Shown: positions 51,490 through 62,634, counted from the stretch's first letter. The stretch: DNA of 64,000 nt from Panulirus ornatus (GCF_036320965.1 NC_092241.1:4727668-4791667); one strand, 5' to 3'. A program made the numbers and translations. The notes: generated by a model from the sequence alone, not told the origin.

Positions 51490-52941
51490 TCAGCCCCGGT
51501 ATACCACATCGCTCCAATTCACTCTATTCCTTGCCCTCCTTTCACCCTCTTGCATGTTCAGGCCCCGATCACACAAAATCTTTTTCACTCCATCTTTCCA
51601 CCTCCAATTTGGTCTCCCTCTTCTCCTTGTTCCCTCCACCTCCGACACATATATCCTCCTGGTCAATCTTTCCTCACTCATCCTCTCCATGTGCCCAAAC
51701 CACTTCAAAACACCCTCTTCTGCTCTCTCAACCACGCTCTTTTTATTTCCACACATCTCTCTTACCCTTACGTTACTCACTCGATCAAACCACCTCACAC
51801 CACACATTGTCCTCAAACATCTCATTTCCAGCACATCCATCCTCCTGCGCACAACTCTATCCATAGCCCACGCCTCGCAACCATACAACATTGTTGGAAC
51901 CACTATTCCTTCAAACATACCCATTTTTGCTTTCCGAGATAATGTTCTCGACTTCCACACATTCTTCAAGGCCCCCAGAATTTTCGCCCCCTCCCCCACC
52001 CTATGATCCACTTCCGCTTCCATGGTTCCATCCGCTGCCAGATCCACTCCCAGATATCTAAAACACTTCACTTCCTCCAGTTTTTCTCCATTCAAACTCA
52101 CCTCCCAATTGACTTGACCCTCAACCCTACTGTACCTAATAACCTTGCTCTTATTCACATTTACTCTTAACTTTCTTTTTCCACACTCAGTCACCAGCTT
52201 CTGCAGTTTCACACATGAATCAGCCACCAGCGCTGTATCATCAGCAAACAACAACTGACTCACTTCCCAAGCTCTCTCATCCCCAACAGACTTCATACTT
52301 GCCCCTCTTTCCAAAACTCTTGCATTTACCTCCCTAACAACCCCATCCATAAACAAATTAAACAACCATGGAGACATCACACACCCCTGCCGCAAACCTA
52401 CATTCACTGAGAACCAATCACTTTCCTCTCTTCCTACACGTACACATGCCTTACATCCTCGATAAAAACTTTTCACTGCTTCTAACAACTTTCCTCCCAC
52501 ACCATATATTCTTAATACCTTCCACAGAGCATCTTTATCAGCTCTATCATATGCCTTCTCCAGATCCATAAATGCTACATACAAATCCATTTGCTTTTCT
52601 AAGTATTTCTCACATACATTCTTCAAAGCAAACACCTGATCCACACATCCTCTACCACTTCTGAAACCACACTGCTCTTCCCCAATCTGATGCTCTGTAC
52701 ATGCCTTCACCCTCTCAATTAATACCCTCCCATATAATTTACCAGGAATACTCAACAAACTTATACCTCTGTAATTTGAGCACTCACTCTTATCCCCTTT
52801 GCCTTTGTACAATGGCACTATGCACGCATTCCGACAATCCTCAGGCACCTCACCATGAGTCATACATACATTAAATAACCTTACCAACCAGTCAACAATA
52901 CAGTCACCCCCTTTTTTTAATAAATTCCACTGCAATACCAT
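51490..52941 (-). CDS. RTE reverse transcriptase, 483-codon open frame
   Basis: The motif order is as in the frame at 49597, with LLFADDTALVAD kept. It lacks four residues after LVTE (the EFGKVCGR stretch reads ECGK), a 12-bp in-frame loss at about 52186. The start is shifted by the same seven-A run (52912-52918) as in copy 11. The RVDRDAL motif reads RADKDAL. The upstream part continues in another phase at 52904-53227. Confidence 0.85.
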   Translation of the reverse strand: MVLQWNLLKKGGDCIVDWLVRLFNVCMTHGEVPEDCRNACIVPLYKGKGDKSECSNYRGISLLSIPGKLYGRVLIERVKACTEHQIGEEQCGFRSGRGCVDQVFALKNVCEKYLEKQMDLYVAFMDLEKAYDRADKDALWKVLRIYGVGGKLLEAVKSFYRGCKACVRVGREESDWFSVNVGLRQGCVMSPWLFNLFMDGVVREVNARVLERGASMKSVGDERAWEVSQLLFADDTALVADSCVKLQKLVTECGKRKLRVNVNKSKVIRYSRVEGQVNWEVSLNGEKLEEVKCFRYLGVDLAADGTMEAEVDHRVGEGAKILGALKNVWKSRTLSRKAKMGMFEGIVVPTMLYGCEAWAMDRVVRRRMDVLEMRCLRTMCGVRWFDRVSNVRVREMCGNKKSVVERAEEGVLKWFGHMERMSEERLTRRIYVSEVEGTRRRGRPNWRWKDGVKKILCDRGLNMQEGERRARNRVNWSDVVYRG

Positions 52942-53707
52942 CCAAACCTGCTGCCTTGCCGGCTTTCATCTTCCACAAAGCTTTCACTACCTCTTCTCTG
53001 TTTACCAAATCATTTTCCCTAACCCTCTCACTTTGCACACCACCTCGACCAAAACACCCTATATCTGCCACTCTATCATCAAACACATTCAACAAACCTT
53101 CGAAATACTCACTCCATCTCCTTCTCACATCACCACTACTTGTTATCACCTCCCCATTTGCGCCCTTCACTGAAGTTCCCATTTGCTCCCTTGTCTTTCG
53201 CACTTTATTTACCTCCTTCCAGAACATCTTTTTATTCTCCCTAAAATTTAATGATACTCTCTCACCCCATCTCTCATTTGCCCTTTTTTTTCACCTCTTG
53301 CACCTTTCTCTTGACCTCCTGTCTCTTTCTTTTATACATCTCCCACTCAATTGCATTTTTTCCCTGCAAAAATCGTCCAAATGCCTCTCTCTTCTCTTTC
53401 ACTAATACTCTTACTTCTTCATCCCACCACTCACTACCCTTTCTAATCAACCCACCTTGCGCAATCCATCACTGATTCCCTAAATACATCCCATTCCTCC
53501 CCCACTCCCCTTACTTCCATTGTTCTCACCTTTTTCCATTCTGTACTCAGTCTCTCCTGGTACTTCCTCACACAGGTCCCCTTCTCAAGCTCACTTACTC
53601 TCACCACCCTCTTCACCCCAACATTCACTCTTCTTTTCTGAAAACCCATACAAATCTTCACCTTAGCCTCCACAAGATAATGATCAGACATCCCTCCAGT
53701 TGCACCT
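52904..53707 (-). pseudogene. Endonuclease end and linker of RTE copy 13
   Basis: MSDHYLVEAKVKICMGFQKR (SDH motif) lies near 53640-53700. The arginine/lysine-rich linker with frame breaks near 53440 and 53290 follows. The stretch MFWKEVNKVRKTREQMGTSV leads into KAGKAAGLDGIAVEFIKK at 52904-53227, where the seven-A run ends the frame. Confidence 0.8.
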
Positions 53708-53979
53708 GACATATACATATATACGCATGTACATAATTCATACTTGCTGCCTTTATTCATTCTCGTCGCCACCCCGCCACACATGAAATGACTTCCCCCT
53801 CCCCCCGCATGCGCGAGAGGTAGCCATAGGAAAAGACAACAGAGGCCACATTCGTTCCCACTAAGTCTCTAGCTGTCATGTATAATGCACCGAAACCACA
53901 GCTCCCTTTCCATATCCAGGCCCCACAGAACTTTCCATGGTTTACCCTAGACGCTTCACATTCCCTGGTTTAATCCATT

Positions 53980-55965
53980 GACAGCACGTCGACCCTGGTA
54001 TACCACATCTTTCCAATTCACTTTATTCCTTGCACGCCTTTCACCCACCCGCATGTTCAGGCCCCGATCAGGCCCCGGTCACTCACAATCCCCTTCACTT
54101 CATTTTTCCACCTCCAATTTGGTCTCCCACTTCTCGTTCCCTCCACCTCTGACACATATATTCTCTGGGTCAATCTTTCATCACTCATTCTCTCCATGTA
54201 ACCAAACCGTTTCAAAACACCCTCTTCTGCTCTCTCAACCACACTTTTTATTACCACACATCTCTCTTACCCTATTATTCCTTACTCGATCAAACCACCT
54301 CACATCACACATTGCCCTCAAACGTCTCATTTCCAGCACATCCACCCTCCTCCGCAGAACTCTATAGATATCCCACGCCTCGCAACCATATAACATTGTT
54401 GGAACCACTATTCCTTCAAACATACCCATTTTTGCTTTCCGAGATAATGTTCTCGACTTCCACACATTCTTCAACGCTCCCAGAACTTTCGCACCCCTCC
54501 CCCACCCTTTGAATCACTTTCGCTTCCACGGTTCCATCCGCTGCCAAATCCACTCCCAGATATCTAAAACACTTCACTTCCTCCAGTTTTTCTCCATTTA
54601 AAACTTACCTCCCAACTGAATTGTCTCTCACCCCTACTGTACCTAATAACCTCCCTAACAACCCCATCCATAAACAAATTAAACAACCATGGAGACATCA
54701 CACACCCCTGCCGCAAACCTACATTCACTTAAAACTAATCACTTTCCTCTCTTCCTACACATACACATGCCTTACATCCTTGATAAAAACATTTCACTGC
54801 TTCTAACAACTTGCCTTCCACACCATATATTCCTAATACCTTCCACACAGCATCTCTATCAACTCTATCATATGCCTTCTCCAGATCCATAAATGCTACA
54901 TACAAATCCATTTGCTTTTCTAAGTATCTCTCACATACATTCCTCAAAGCAAACACCTGATCCACACACCCTCTACCACTTCTGAAACCACACTGCTCTT
55001 TCCCAATCTGATGCTCTGTACATGCCTTCACCCTCTCAATCAATACCCTCCCATATAATTTCCCAGGAATACTCGAAAACCTATACCTTTGTAATTTGAG
55101 CACTCACTTTTATCCCCTTTGCCTTTGTACAATGGCACTATGCAAGCATTCCGCCAATCCTCAGGCACCTCACCATGAGTCATACATACATTAAATAACC
55201 TTATCAACCTGTCAACAATACAGTCACCCCCTTTTTTTCTTTTAATAAATTCCACTTCAGTACCATCCAAACCCGCTGCCTTGCCGGCTTTCATCTTCAG
55301 CAAAGCTTTTACTACCTCTTCTCTGTTTACCAAATTATTTTCCCTAACCCTCTCACTTTGCACACCACCTCGACCAAAACACCCTATATCTGCCACTCTA
55401 TCATCAAACACATTCAACAAACCTTCAAAATACTCACTCCATCTCTTTCTCACATCACCACTTCTTATCACCTCTCCATTAGCCCCCTTCACTGAAGTTC
55501 CCATTTATTCTCTTGTCTTACGCACTTTATTTACCTCCTTCCAAAATATCCTTTTATTCCCCCTAAAATTTAATGATACTCTCTCACCCCAAGTCTCATT
55601 TGCCCTCTTTTTCACCTTTTGCACCTTTCTCTTGACCTCCTGCCTCTTTCTTTTATACATCTCCCTGTCATCTGCACTATTTCCTTGAAAAATCGTTCAA
55701 ATGCCTCTGTCTTCTCTTTCACTAATAATCTTATTTCTTCATCCCACCACTTACTACCCTTTCTAATCTGCCCACCTCCCACGCTTCTCATGCCACAAGC
55801 ATCTTTTGCGCAAGCCATCACTGCTTCCCTAAATACATTCCATTCCTCCCCCACTCCCCTTACGTCCTTTGTTCTCACCTTTCTCCATTCTGTACTCAAT
55901 CTCTCCTGGTACTTCCTCACACAAGTCTCCTTCCTAAGCTCACTTACTCTCACCACTCTCTTCAT
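53980..55965 (-). pseudogene. Linker and RT of RTE copy 14, internally deleted
   Basis: Readable blocks are the linker (VRKYQERLSTEW near 55900), KMKAGKAAGLDGTEVEFIKR near 55260, CIVPLYKGKGDK near 55120 and AFMDLEKAYDRVDRDAVWKV near 54860. An internal deletion removes the catalytic FADD region. The C-terminal YGCEAWDIYR and RPNWRWKNEV pieces follow. It cannot encode an active RT. Confidence 0.8.
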
Positions 55966-56270
55966 CCAACATTCTTCTTTTGTGAAAACATCTACAAAGC
56001 TTCACCTTTGCCTCCACAAGATAATGATCAGACATCCCTCCAGTTGCACCTCTCAGCACATTATCATCCAAAAGTCTCTTTCGCACGCCTATCAATTAAC
56101 ACGTTATCCAATAACGCTATCTGGCCATCTCTCCTAATTACATACGTATACTTATGTATATCTCTCTTTTTAAACCAGGTATTCCCAATCACCAGACCTT
56201 TTTTCAGCACATAAATCTACAAGCTCTTCACCATTTCCATTTACAACACTGAACACCCCATGTACACCAA

Positions 56271-56700
56271 TTATTCCCTGAACTGCCACATTATCACCTT
56301 TGCATTCAAATTACCCATCACTGTAACCCGGTCTCGAGCATCAAAAGTACTAACACACTCGCTCAGCTGCTCCCAAAACACTTGCCTCTCATGATCTTTC
56401 TTCTCATCCCCAGGTGCATATGCGCCAATAATCACCCATCTCTCTCCATCCACTTTCAGTTTTACCCATATCAATCTAGAGTTTACTTTCTTACACTCTA
56501 TCACATACTCCCACCACTCCTGTTTCAGGAGTAGTGCTACGCCTTCCCTTGCTCTTGTCCTCTCACTTACCCCTGACTTTACTCCCAAGACATTCCCAAA
56601 CCACTCTTCCCCTTTACCCTTGAGCTTCGTTTCACTTAGAGCCAAAACATCCAGGTTTCTTTCCTCAAACATACTACCTCTCCTTTTTTCTCATCTTGGT
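56271..56700 (-). pseudogene. APE endonuclease N-terminal part of RTE copy 14
   Basis: MFEERNLDVLALSETKLKGK (glutamate motif), KVDGERWVIIGAYAPGDEKK and RDRVTVMGNLNAKV are readable in one frame of 133 residues. The GDLNA motif reads GNLNA, so the catalytic Asp is replaced by Asn. The frame breaks just after it (near 56275), and the later LIDRYVKE/SDH parts lie in other frames (55990-56260). Confidence 0.8.
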
Positions 56701-56905
56701 TACATCCACACACATTTAGACACCCCAATCTGAGCCTTCGAGGAGGATGAGCACTCCCCGCGTGGCTCCTCCGTCTGTTTTTCTTTTTAGAAAGTTAAAG
56801 TACAAGGACGGGAGGGTTTTCAGCCCCCCGCTTCCGTTCCCTTTAGTCGCTTTCTACGACACGTGAGGAATGCATGGGGAGTATTCTTTCTCCCCTATCC
56901 CCAGT

Positions 56906-57569
56906 GTGGAAGTCGAGAACATTATCTCGAAAAGCAAAAATGGGTATGTTTGAAGGAATAGTGGTTCCAACAATGTTGTATGGTTGCGAGGCGTGGGCTA
57001 TGGATAGAGATGTGCGCAGGAGGATGGATGTGCTGGAAATGAGATGTTTGAGGAAAATGTGTGGTGTGAGGTGGTTTGATCGAGTAAGTAACGTAAGGGT
57101 AAGAGAGATGTGTGGAAATAAAAAGAGCGTGGTTGAGAGAGCAGAAGAGGGTGTTTTGAAATGGTTTGGGCACATGGAGAGAATGAGTGAGGAAAGATTG
57201 ACCAAGAGGATATATGTGTCGGAGGTGGAGGGAACGAGGAGAAGAGGGAGACCAAATTGGAGGTGGAAAGATGGAGTGAAAAAGATTTTGTGTGATCGGG
57301 GCCTGAACATGCAGGAGGGTGAAAGGAGGGCAAGGAATAGAGTGAATTGGAGGGATGTGGTATACAGGGGTTGACGTGCTGTCAGTGGATTGAATCAAGG
57401 CATGTGAAGCGTCTGGGGTAAACCATGGAAAGCTGTGTAGGTATGTATATTTGCGTGTGTGGACGTGTGTATGTACATGTGTATGGGGGGGGGGGGCATT
57501 TCTTTCGTCTGTTTCCTTGCGCTACCTCGCAAACGCGGGAGACAGCGACAAAGTATAAAAAAAAAATAA

Positions 57570-57571
<2 letters not shown>
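56906..57571 (+). mobile_element. RTE 3' part, young short-UTR copy (copy 15)
   Basis: The copy starts abruptly at TGTGGAAGTCGAGAACATT (VWKSRTLSRKAK) next to the 5' end of copy 14. It is open through GRPNWRWKDGVKKIL to NWRDVVYRG at 57375 and ends with the short 3' UTR and an A-rich tail leading into (TA)n. Confidence 0.9.

Positions 57572-57630
<59 letters not shown>
57572..57630. repeat. (TA)n tract joining two RTE copies
   Basis: Pure AT repeats lie between the tail of copy 15 and the truncated 5' edge of copy 16. Confidence 0.95.
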
Positions 57631-57633
<3 letters not shown>

Positions 57634-59675
57634 AGAGTGGCAGATATAGGGTGTCTTGGTCGAGGTGGTGTGCAAAGTGAGAGGGTTGGGGAAAATGATT
57701 TGGTAAACAGAGAAGAGGTAGTAAAAGCTTTGCGGAAGATGAAAGCCGGCAAGGCAGCAGGTTTGGATGGTATTGCAGTGGAATTTATTAAAAAAGGGGG
57801 TGACTGTATTGTTGACTGGTTGGTAAGGTTATTTGATGTATGTATGACTCATGGTGAGGCGCCTGAGGATTGGCGGACTGCGTGCATAGTGCCATTGTAC
57901 AAAGGCAAAGGGGATAAGAGTGAGTGCTCAAATCACAGAGGTATAAGTTTGTTGAGTATTCCTGGTAAATTATATGGGAGGGTATTGATTGAGAGGGTGA
58001 AGGCATGTACAGAGCATCAGATTGGGAAAGAGCAGTGTAGTTTCAGAAGTGGTAGAGGATGTGTGGATCAGGTGTTTGCTTTGAAGAATGTATGTGAGAA
58101 ATACTTAGAAAAGCAAATGGATTTGTATGTAGCATTTATGGATCTGGAGAAGGCATATGATAGAGTTGATAGAGATGCTTTGTGAAAGGTATTAAGAATA
58201 TATGGTGTGGGTGGCAAGTTGTTAGAAGCAGTGAAAAGTTTTTATCGAGGATGTAAGGCATGTGTACGTGTAGAAGAGAGGAAAGTGATTGTTTCTCAGT
58301 GAATGTAGGTTTGCGGCAGGGGTGTGTGATGTCTCCATGGTTGTTTAATTTGTTTATGGATGGGGTTGTTAGGGAGGTGAATGCAAGAGTTTTGGAAAGA
58401 GGGGCAAGAATGAAGTCTGTTGTGGATGAGAGAGCTTGGGAAGTGAGTCAGTTGTTGTTCGCTGATGATACGACGCTGGTGGCTGATTCATGTGAGAAAC
58501 TGCAGAAGGTGGTGACTGAGTTTGGTAAAGTGTGTGAAAGAAGAAAGTTAAGAGTAAATGTGAATAAGAGCAAGGTTATTAGGTACAGTAGGGTTGAGGG
58601 TCAAGTCAATTGGGAGGTAAGTTTGAATGGAGAAAAACTGGAGGAAGTAAAGTGTTTTAGATATCTGGGAGTGGATCTGGCAGCGGATGGAACCATGGAA
58701 GCGGAAGTGAATCATAGGGTGGGGTAGGGGGCGAAAATCCTGGGAGCCTTGAAGAATGTGTGGAAGTCGAGAACATTATCTCGGAAAGCAAAAAATGTTT
58801 GAAGGAATAGTGGTTCCAACAATGTTATATGGTTGCGAGGCGTGGGCTATGGATAGAAATGTGCGCAGGAGGGTGGATGTGCTGGAAATGAGATGTTTGA
58901 GGACAATGTGTGGTGTGAGGTGGTTTGATCGAGTAAGTAATGTAAGGGTAAAAGAGATGTGTGGAGATAAAAAGAGCATGGTTGAGAGAGCAGAAGAGGG
59001 TGTTTTGAAATGGTTTGGGCACATGGAGAGAATGAGTGAGGAAAGATTTACCAAGAGGATTTATGTGTCGGAGGTGGAGGGAACGAGAAGTGGGAGACCA
59101 AATTGGAGGTGGAAAGATGGAGTGAAAAAGATTTTGAGTGATCGGGGCCTGAACATGCAGGAGGGTGAAAGGCAGGCAAGGAATAGAGTGAATTGGATCG
59201 ATGTGGTATACCGGGGTTGACGTGCTGTCAGTGGATTGAATCAGGGCATGTGAAGCGTCTGGGGTAAACCATGGAAAGCTGTGTGGAGCCTGGATGTGGA
59301 AAGGGAGCTGTGGTTTCGGGCATTATTGCATGATAGCTAGAGACTGAGTGTGAACGAATGAGGCCTTTGTTGTCTTTTCCTAGCGCTACCCCGCACACGT
59401 GAGGGGGGAGGGAGATGGTATTCCATGTGTGGCGAGGTGGCAATGGGAATGAATAAAGGCAGACAGTGTGAACTGTGTGTATGTGTATATATGTATGTGT
59501 CTGTGTGTGTATATATATGTGTACGTTGAGATGTATAGGTATTTATATTTTGCGTGTGTGGACGTGTGTGTATATACATGTGTATGGGGGTGGGTTGGGC
59601 CATTTTCTTTCGTCTGTTTCCTTGCGCTACCTAGCAAACGCGGGAGACAGCGACAAAGCAAAATAAATATAGATA

Positions 59676-59679
<4 letters not shown>
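57631..59679 (+). mobile_element. RTE-like LINE with long-form 3' UTR (copy 16)
   Basis: The copy is 5'-truncated at GATAGAGTGGCAGATATAGGG (DRVADIGC) and runs through the RT to a complete long-form 3' UTR. It carries both GC-rich modules (59378-59400 and 59613-59656) and ends GACAAAGCAAAATAAATA before a TA tract. It is the best preserved long-form UTR in the window. Confidence 0.9.
57637..59220 (+). pseudogene. RTE reverse transcriptase of copy 16, few lesions
   Basis: Three frames together cover the RT: 57637-58185 (KAGKAAGLDG, VPLYKGKGDK, AFMDLEKAYDR), 58260-58727 (LRQGCVMSPWLF, LLFADDTTLVAD, CFRYLGVDLAADG) and 58756-59220 (YGCEAWAMDR to NWIDVVYRG). The breaks are a stop at 58183, a one-base loss near 58272, a stop at 58725 and a small loss near 58790. 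The catalytic FADD residues are intact. Confidence 0.85.

Positions 59680-59758
<79 letters not shown>
59680..59758. repeat. (TA)n tract between RTE copy 16 and a Penelope-like fragment
   Basis: Pure TA repeats end exactly where the Penelope-like end segment (TTCCTACGAGTCCAC) begins. Confidence 0.95.
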
Positions 59759-59761
<3 letters not shown>

Positions 59762-59796
59762 CTACGAGTCCACTGGGAAAATGAAACACAGTAAGT

Positions 59797-59837
59797 TCCC
59801 AGGTGCACTTTCGTGTAATAATCACATCATCAGGGGA
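59797..59837 (-). ncRNA. Second hammerhead-like motif at a Penelope-like end
   Basis: Minus strand from 59837: TCCC, CTGATGA (59833-59827), an extra T, GTG-loop-CAC, GAAA (59812-59809), GTGCACCT and GGGA (59800-59797). Core and stems I and II are identical to the motif at 41069-41109. In stem III one change (T to C at the base next to the cleavage position) weakens the closing pair. Confidence 0.55.
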
Positions 59838-59979
59838 GACACAATAGAGAAATGTAACAGTCAGTTGATATACAACGAAGAGACGTAGCTAGACCGCCAT
59901 TTGGTATACATGCGATTGTCCAAGACGGACAACGAGCGTATCATAAACTTACTATGTGGACAAGAAGGTGAATTGTTTA

Positions 59980-60300
59980 CAAATTTTATCAACAATAAAG
60001 TTATCCAATTTGTATAGACCTTCACTGATATGAAGATTATAATTCTTTGTGTATTAAATTATAGAAGATTCAAAGATATTTCTCGTGATACTGGATTTAG
60101 AGTTAATAACTGCGATGCATTACTCCAGTCAATACAATGATCATAGTTTTTAACGTGTTTAAGCAAGGCATTTGATTCTTGTCCCGTTCTTGTACTATAG
60201 TTATGTTGCTTAAGTCTAACAGAAAGATCCTTATTAGTCTGCCCAACATATATCTTATCACAATTTCTACAAGCCTCTTTATAGATGCACCCAGGAGAAT
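59980..60300 (-). pseudogene. GIY-YIG nuclease fragment of the second Penelope-like element
   Basis: On the minus strand ACRNCDKIYVGQTNKDLSVR is readable, followed by LKQHNYSTRTGQESNALLKH and VKNYDHCIDWSNA. The conserved YVGQT, Arg and His positions match the frame at 41208. A frame break near 60115 and changes downstream disrupt the C-terminus. Confidence 0.75.
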
Positions 60301-60302
60301 TT

Positions 60303-60512
60303 GATACGTTACCAAGCTACAATCATTGCAGGTTGGTGCGGGCTGCCCCTGACGTATCGTCCACCACTGCATGCTCCAGTGCACATAAACTTGCTCTTGT
60401 GATGTAAAACAAAAGTAACACAGCTCATTGTACACTGGCAGGAACTTTTTTCTTTTATGTTAGCTTAGACGGCACGGGCAACTGAAGCGCTAATCAAGGC
60501 TATCTCATTAAT

Positions 60513-60513
<1 letters not shown>
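60303..60513. other. Unassigned spacer
   Basis: Unrecognised, slightly GC-richer sequence between the Penelope-like fragment and the next TA tract. Confidence 0.4.

Positions 60514-60583
<70 letters not shown>
60514..60583. repeat. (TA)n tract at the 5' edge of an RTE copy
   Basis: Pure TA repeats end at TTTCTGTGAGAAACTGCAG, where RTE homology starts. Confidence 0.95.
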
Positions 60584-60585
<2 letters not shown>

Positions 60586-61522
60586 CTGTGAGAAACTGCA
60601 GAAGCTGGTGACTGAGTTTGGTAAAGTGTGTGAAAGAAGAAAGTTAAGAGTAAATGTGAATAAGAGCAAGGTTATTAGGTACAGTAGGGTTGAGGGTCAA
60701 GTCAATTGGGAGGTAAGTTTGAATGGAGAAAAACTGGAGGAAGTAAAGTGTTTTAGATATCTGGGAGTGGATCTGGCAGCGGATGGAACCATGGAAGCGG
60801 AAGTGGATCATAGGGTGGGGGAGGGGGCGAAAATCCTGGGAGCCTTGAAGAATGTGTGGAAGTCGAGAACATTATCTCGGAAAGCAAAAATGGGTATATT
60901 TGAAGGAATAGTGGTTCCAACAATTTCGTATTGGTTTCGAGGCGTGGGCTATGGATAGAGTTGTGCGCAGGAGGATGGATGTGCTGGAAATGAGATGTTT
61001 GAGGACAATGTGTGGTGTGAGGTGGTTTGATCGAGTAAGTAACGGAAGGGTAAGAGAGATGTGTGGAAATAAAAAGAGCGTGGTTGAGAGAGCAGAAGAG
61101 GGTATTTTGAAATGGTTTGGGCACATGGAGAGAATGAGTGAGGAAAGATTGACCAAGAGGATATATGTGTCGGAGGTGGAGGGAACGAGGAGAAGTGGGA
61201 GACCAAATTGGAGGTGGAAAGATGGAGTGAAAAAGATTTTGTGTGATCGGGGCCTGAACATGCAGGAGGGTGAAAGTAGGGCAAGGAATAGAGTGAATTG
61301 GATCGATGTGGTATACCGGGGTTGACGTGCTGTCAGTGGATTGAATCAGGACATGTGAAGCGTCTGGGGTAAACCATGGAAAGCTGTGTAGGTATGTATA
61401 TTTGCGTGTGTGGACGTATGTATATACATGTGTATGGGGGTGGGTTGGGCCATTTCTTTCGTCTGTTTCCTTGCGCTGCCTCGCGGACGCGGGAGACAGC
61501 GACAAAGCAAAAAAAAAAAAAA
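60586..61522 (+). mobile_element. RTE 3' part, young short-UTR copy (copy 17)
   Basis: The copy starts at CEKLQKLVTEFGKV, just after the FADD box, and continues through the RT C-terminus (one frame break near 60935) to NWIDVVYRG. It ends in a short 3' UTR and A-rich tail. Confidence 0.9.
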
Positions 61523-61539
61523 GAAAAATTAATTTAATT

Positions 61540-61650
61540 TACTTTTTCGCTGTCTCCTGCATTAGCGGGGTGGCGCGGGGAAGGGGATGAGGGAGTGGCC
61601 CAACCCACCCACATAAGCATGTATATATATATGTGTGTGTGTATATATAT
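61540..61650 (-). mobile_element. RTE-like 3' UTR scrap, inverted
   Basis: TTTTTCGCTGTCTCCTGCAT, then AGCGGGGTGGCGCGGGGAAG and a CCAACCCACCCACATA stretch form the terminal module in minus orientation. A mixed TA/TG run (61620-61650) then leads into copy 19. Confidence 0.7.
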
Positions 61651-62634
61651 CGAGGATTTAAGGCATGTGTACGTGTAGGAAGAGAGGAAAGTGATTGGTT
61701 CTCAGTGAATGTAGGTTTGCGGCAGGGGTGTGTGATGTCTCCATGGTTGTTTAATTTGTTTATGGATGGGGTTGTTAGGGAGGTGAATGCAAGAGTTTTG
61801 GAAAGAGGGGCAAGTATGAAGTCTGTTGTGGATGAGAGAGCTTGGGAAGTGAGTCAGTTGTTGTTCGCTGATGATACAGCGCTGGTGGCTGATTCATGTG
61901 AGAAACTGCAGAAGCTGGTGACTGAGTTTGGTAAAGTGTGTGAAAGAAGAAAGTTAAGAGTAAATGTGAATAAGAGCAAGGTTAATAGGTACAGTAGGGT
62001 TGAGGGTCAAGTCAATTGGGAGGTGAGTTTGAATGGAGAAAAACTGGAGGAAGTGAAGTGTTTTAGATATCTGGGAGTGGATCTGGCAGCGGATGGAACC
62101 ATGGAAGCGGAAGTGGATCATAGAGTGGGGGAGGGGGCGAAAATTCTGGGAGCCTTGAAGAATGTGTGGAAGTCGAGAACATTATCTCGGAAAGCAAAAA
62201 TGGGTATGTTTGAAGGAATAGTGGTTCCAACAATGTTGTATGGTTGCGAGGCGTGGGCTATGGATAGAGTTGTGCGCAGGAGGATGGATGTGCTGGAAAT
62301 GAGATGTTTAAGGACAATGTGTGGTGTGAGGTGGTTTGATCGAGTGAGTAACGTAAGGGTAAGAGAGATGTGTGAAAATAAAAAGAGCGTGGTTGAGAGA
62401 GCAGAAGAGGGTGTTTTGAAGTGGTTTGGGCACATGGAGAGAATGAGTGAGGAAAGATTGACCAAGAGGATATATGTGTCGGAGGTGGAGGGAACGAGGA
62501 GAAGAGGGAGACCAAATTGGAGGTGGAAAGATGGAGTGAAAAAGATTTTGTGTGATCGGGGCCTGAACATGGAGGAGGGTGAAAGGAGGGCAAGGAATAG
62601 AGTGAATTGGAGCGATGTGGTATACCGGGGTTGA
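61633..62634 (+). CDS. RTE reverse transcriptase, 333-codon open frame
   Basis: After a few residues from the simple repeat, the frame reads FKACVRVGREES, LRQGCVMSPWLF, LLFADDTALVADS, CFRYLGVDLAADG and YGCEAWAMDR, then GRPNWRWKDGVKKIL to RNRVNWSDVVYRG, without a break. It has the full palm after block B, thumb and C-terminus, but the fingers are lost by truncation. Confidence 0.85.
   Translation: MCVYIYRGFKACVRVGREESDWFSVNVGLRQGCVMSPWLFNLFMDGVVREVNARVLERGASMKSVVDERAWEVSQLLFADDTALVADSCEKLQKLVTEFGKVCERRKLRVNVNKSKVNRYSRVEGQVNWEVSLNGEKLEEVKCFRYLGVDLAADGTMEAEVDHRVGEGAKILGALKNVWKSRTLSRKAKMGMFEGIVVPTMLYGCEAWAMDRVVRRRMDVLEMRCLRTMCGVRWFDRVSNVRVREMCENKKSVVERAEEGVLKWFGHMERMSEERLTKRIYVSEVEGTRRRGRPNWRWKDGVKKILCDRGLNMEEGERRARNRVNWSDVVYRG

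Larger units (their letters stand above)
51300..53707 (-). mobile_element. RTE-like LINE, young short-UTR copy (copy 13)
   Basis: On the minus strand the copy extends from the SDH end of the endonuclease (GATGGMSDHYLVEAKVKI near 53700) through linker and RT to a short 3' UTR and an A tail at 51300-51316. At 53707 its truncated 5' end joins the 3' UTR of the next minus copy. Confidence 0.9.
53708..56905 (-). mobile_element. RTE-like LINE with both ends, internally deleted (copy 14)
   Basis: The 5' leader starts at 56905 (minus strand CTGGGGATAGGGGAGAAAGA). Endonuclease, linker, RT and a long-form 3' UTR follow down to about 53708. About 540 bases of RT coding sequence are missing at about 54650, where VIRYSRG-type sequence joins VVREV, removing the FADD box. 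At 3.2 kb it defines the two ends of the long form. Confidence 0.85.
59759..60302 (-). mobile_element. Second Penelope-like element fragment
   Basis: The end segment with the hammerhead-like motif (59797-59837) is followed, in minus orientation, by the 3' part of a GIY-YIG coding region up to about 60302. It is a relative of the element at 41004-42072 with many small differences, and it is truncated in the nuclease. Confidence 0.8.
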
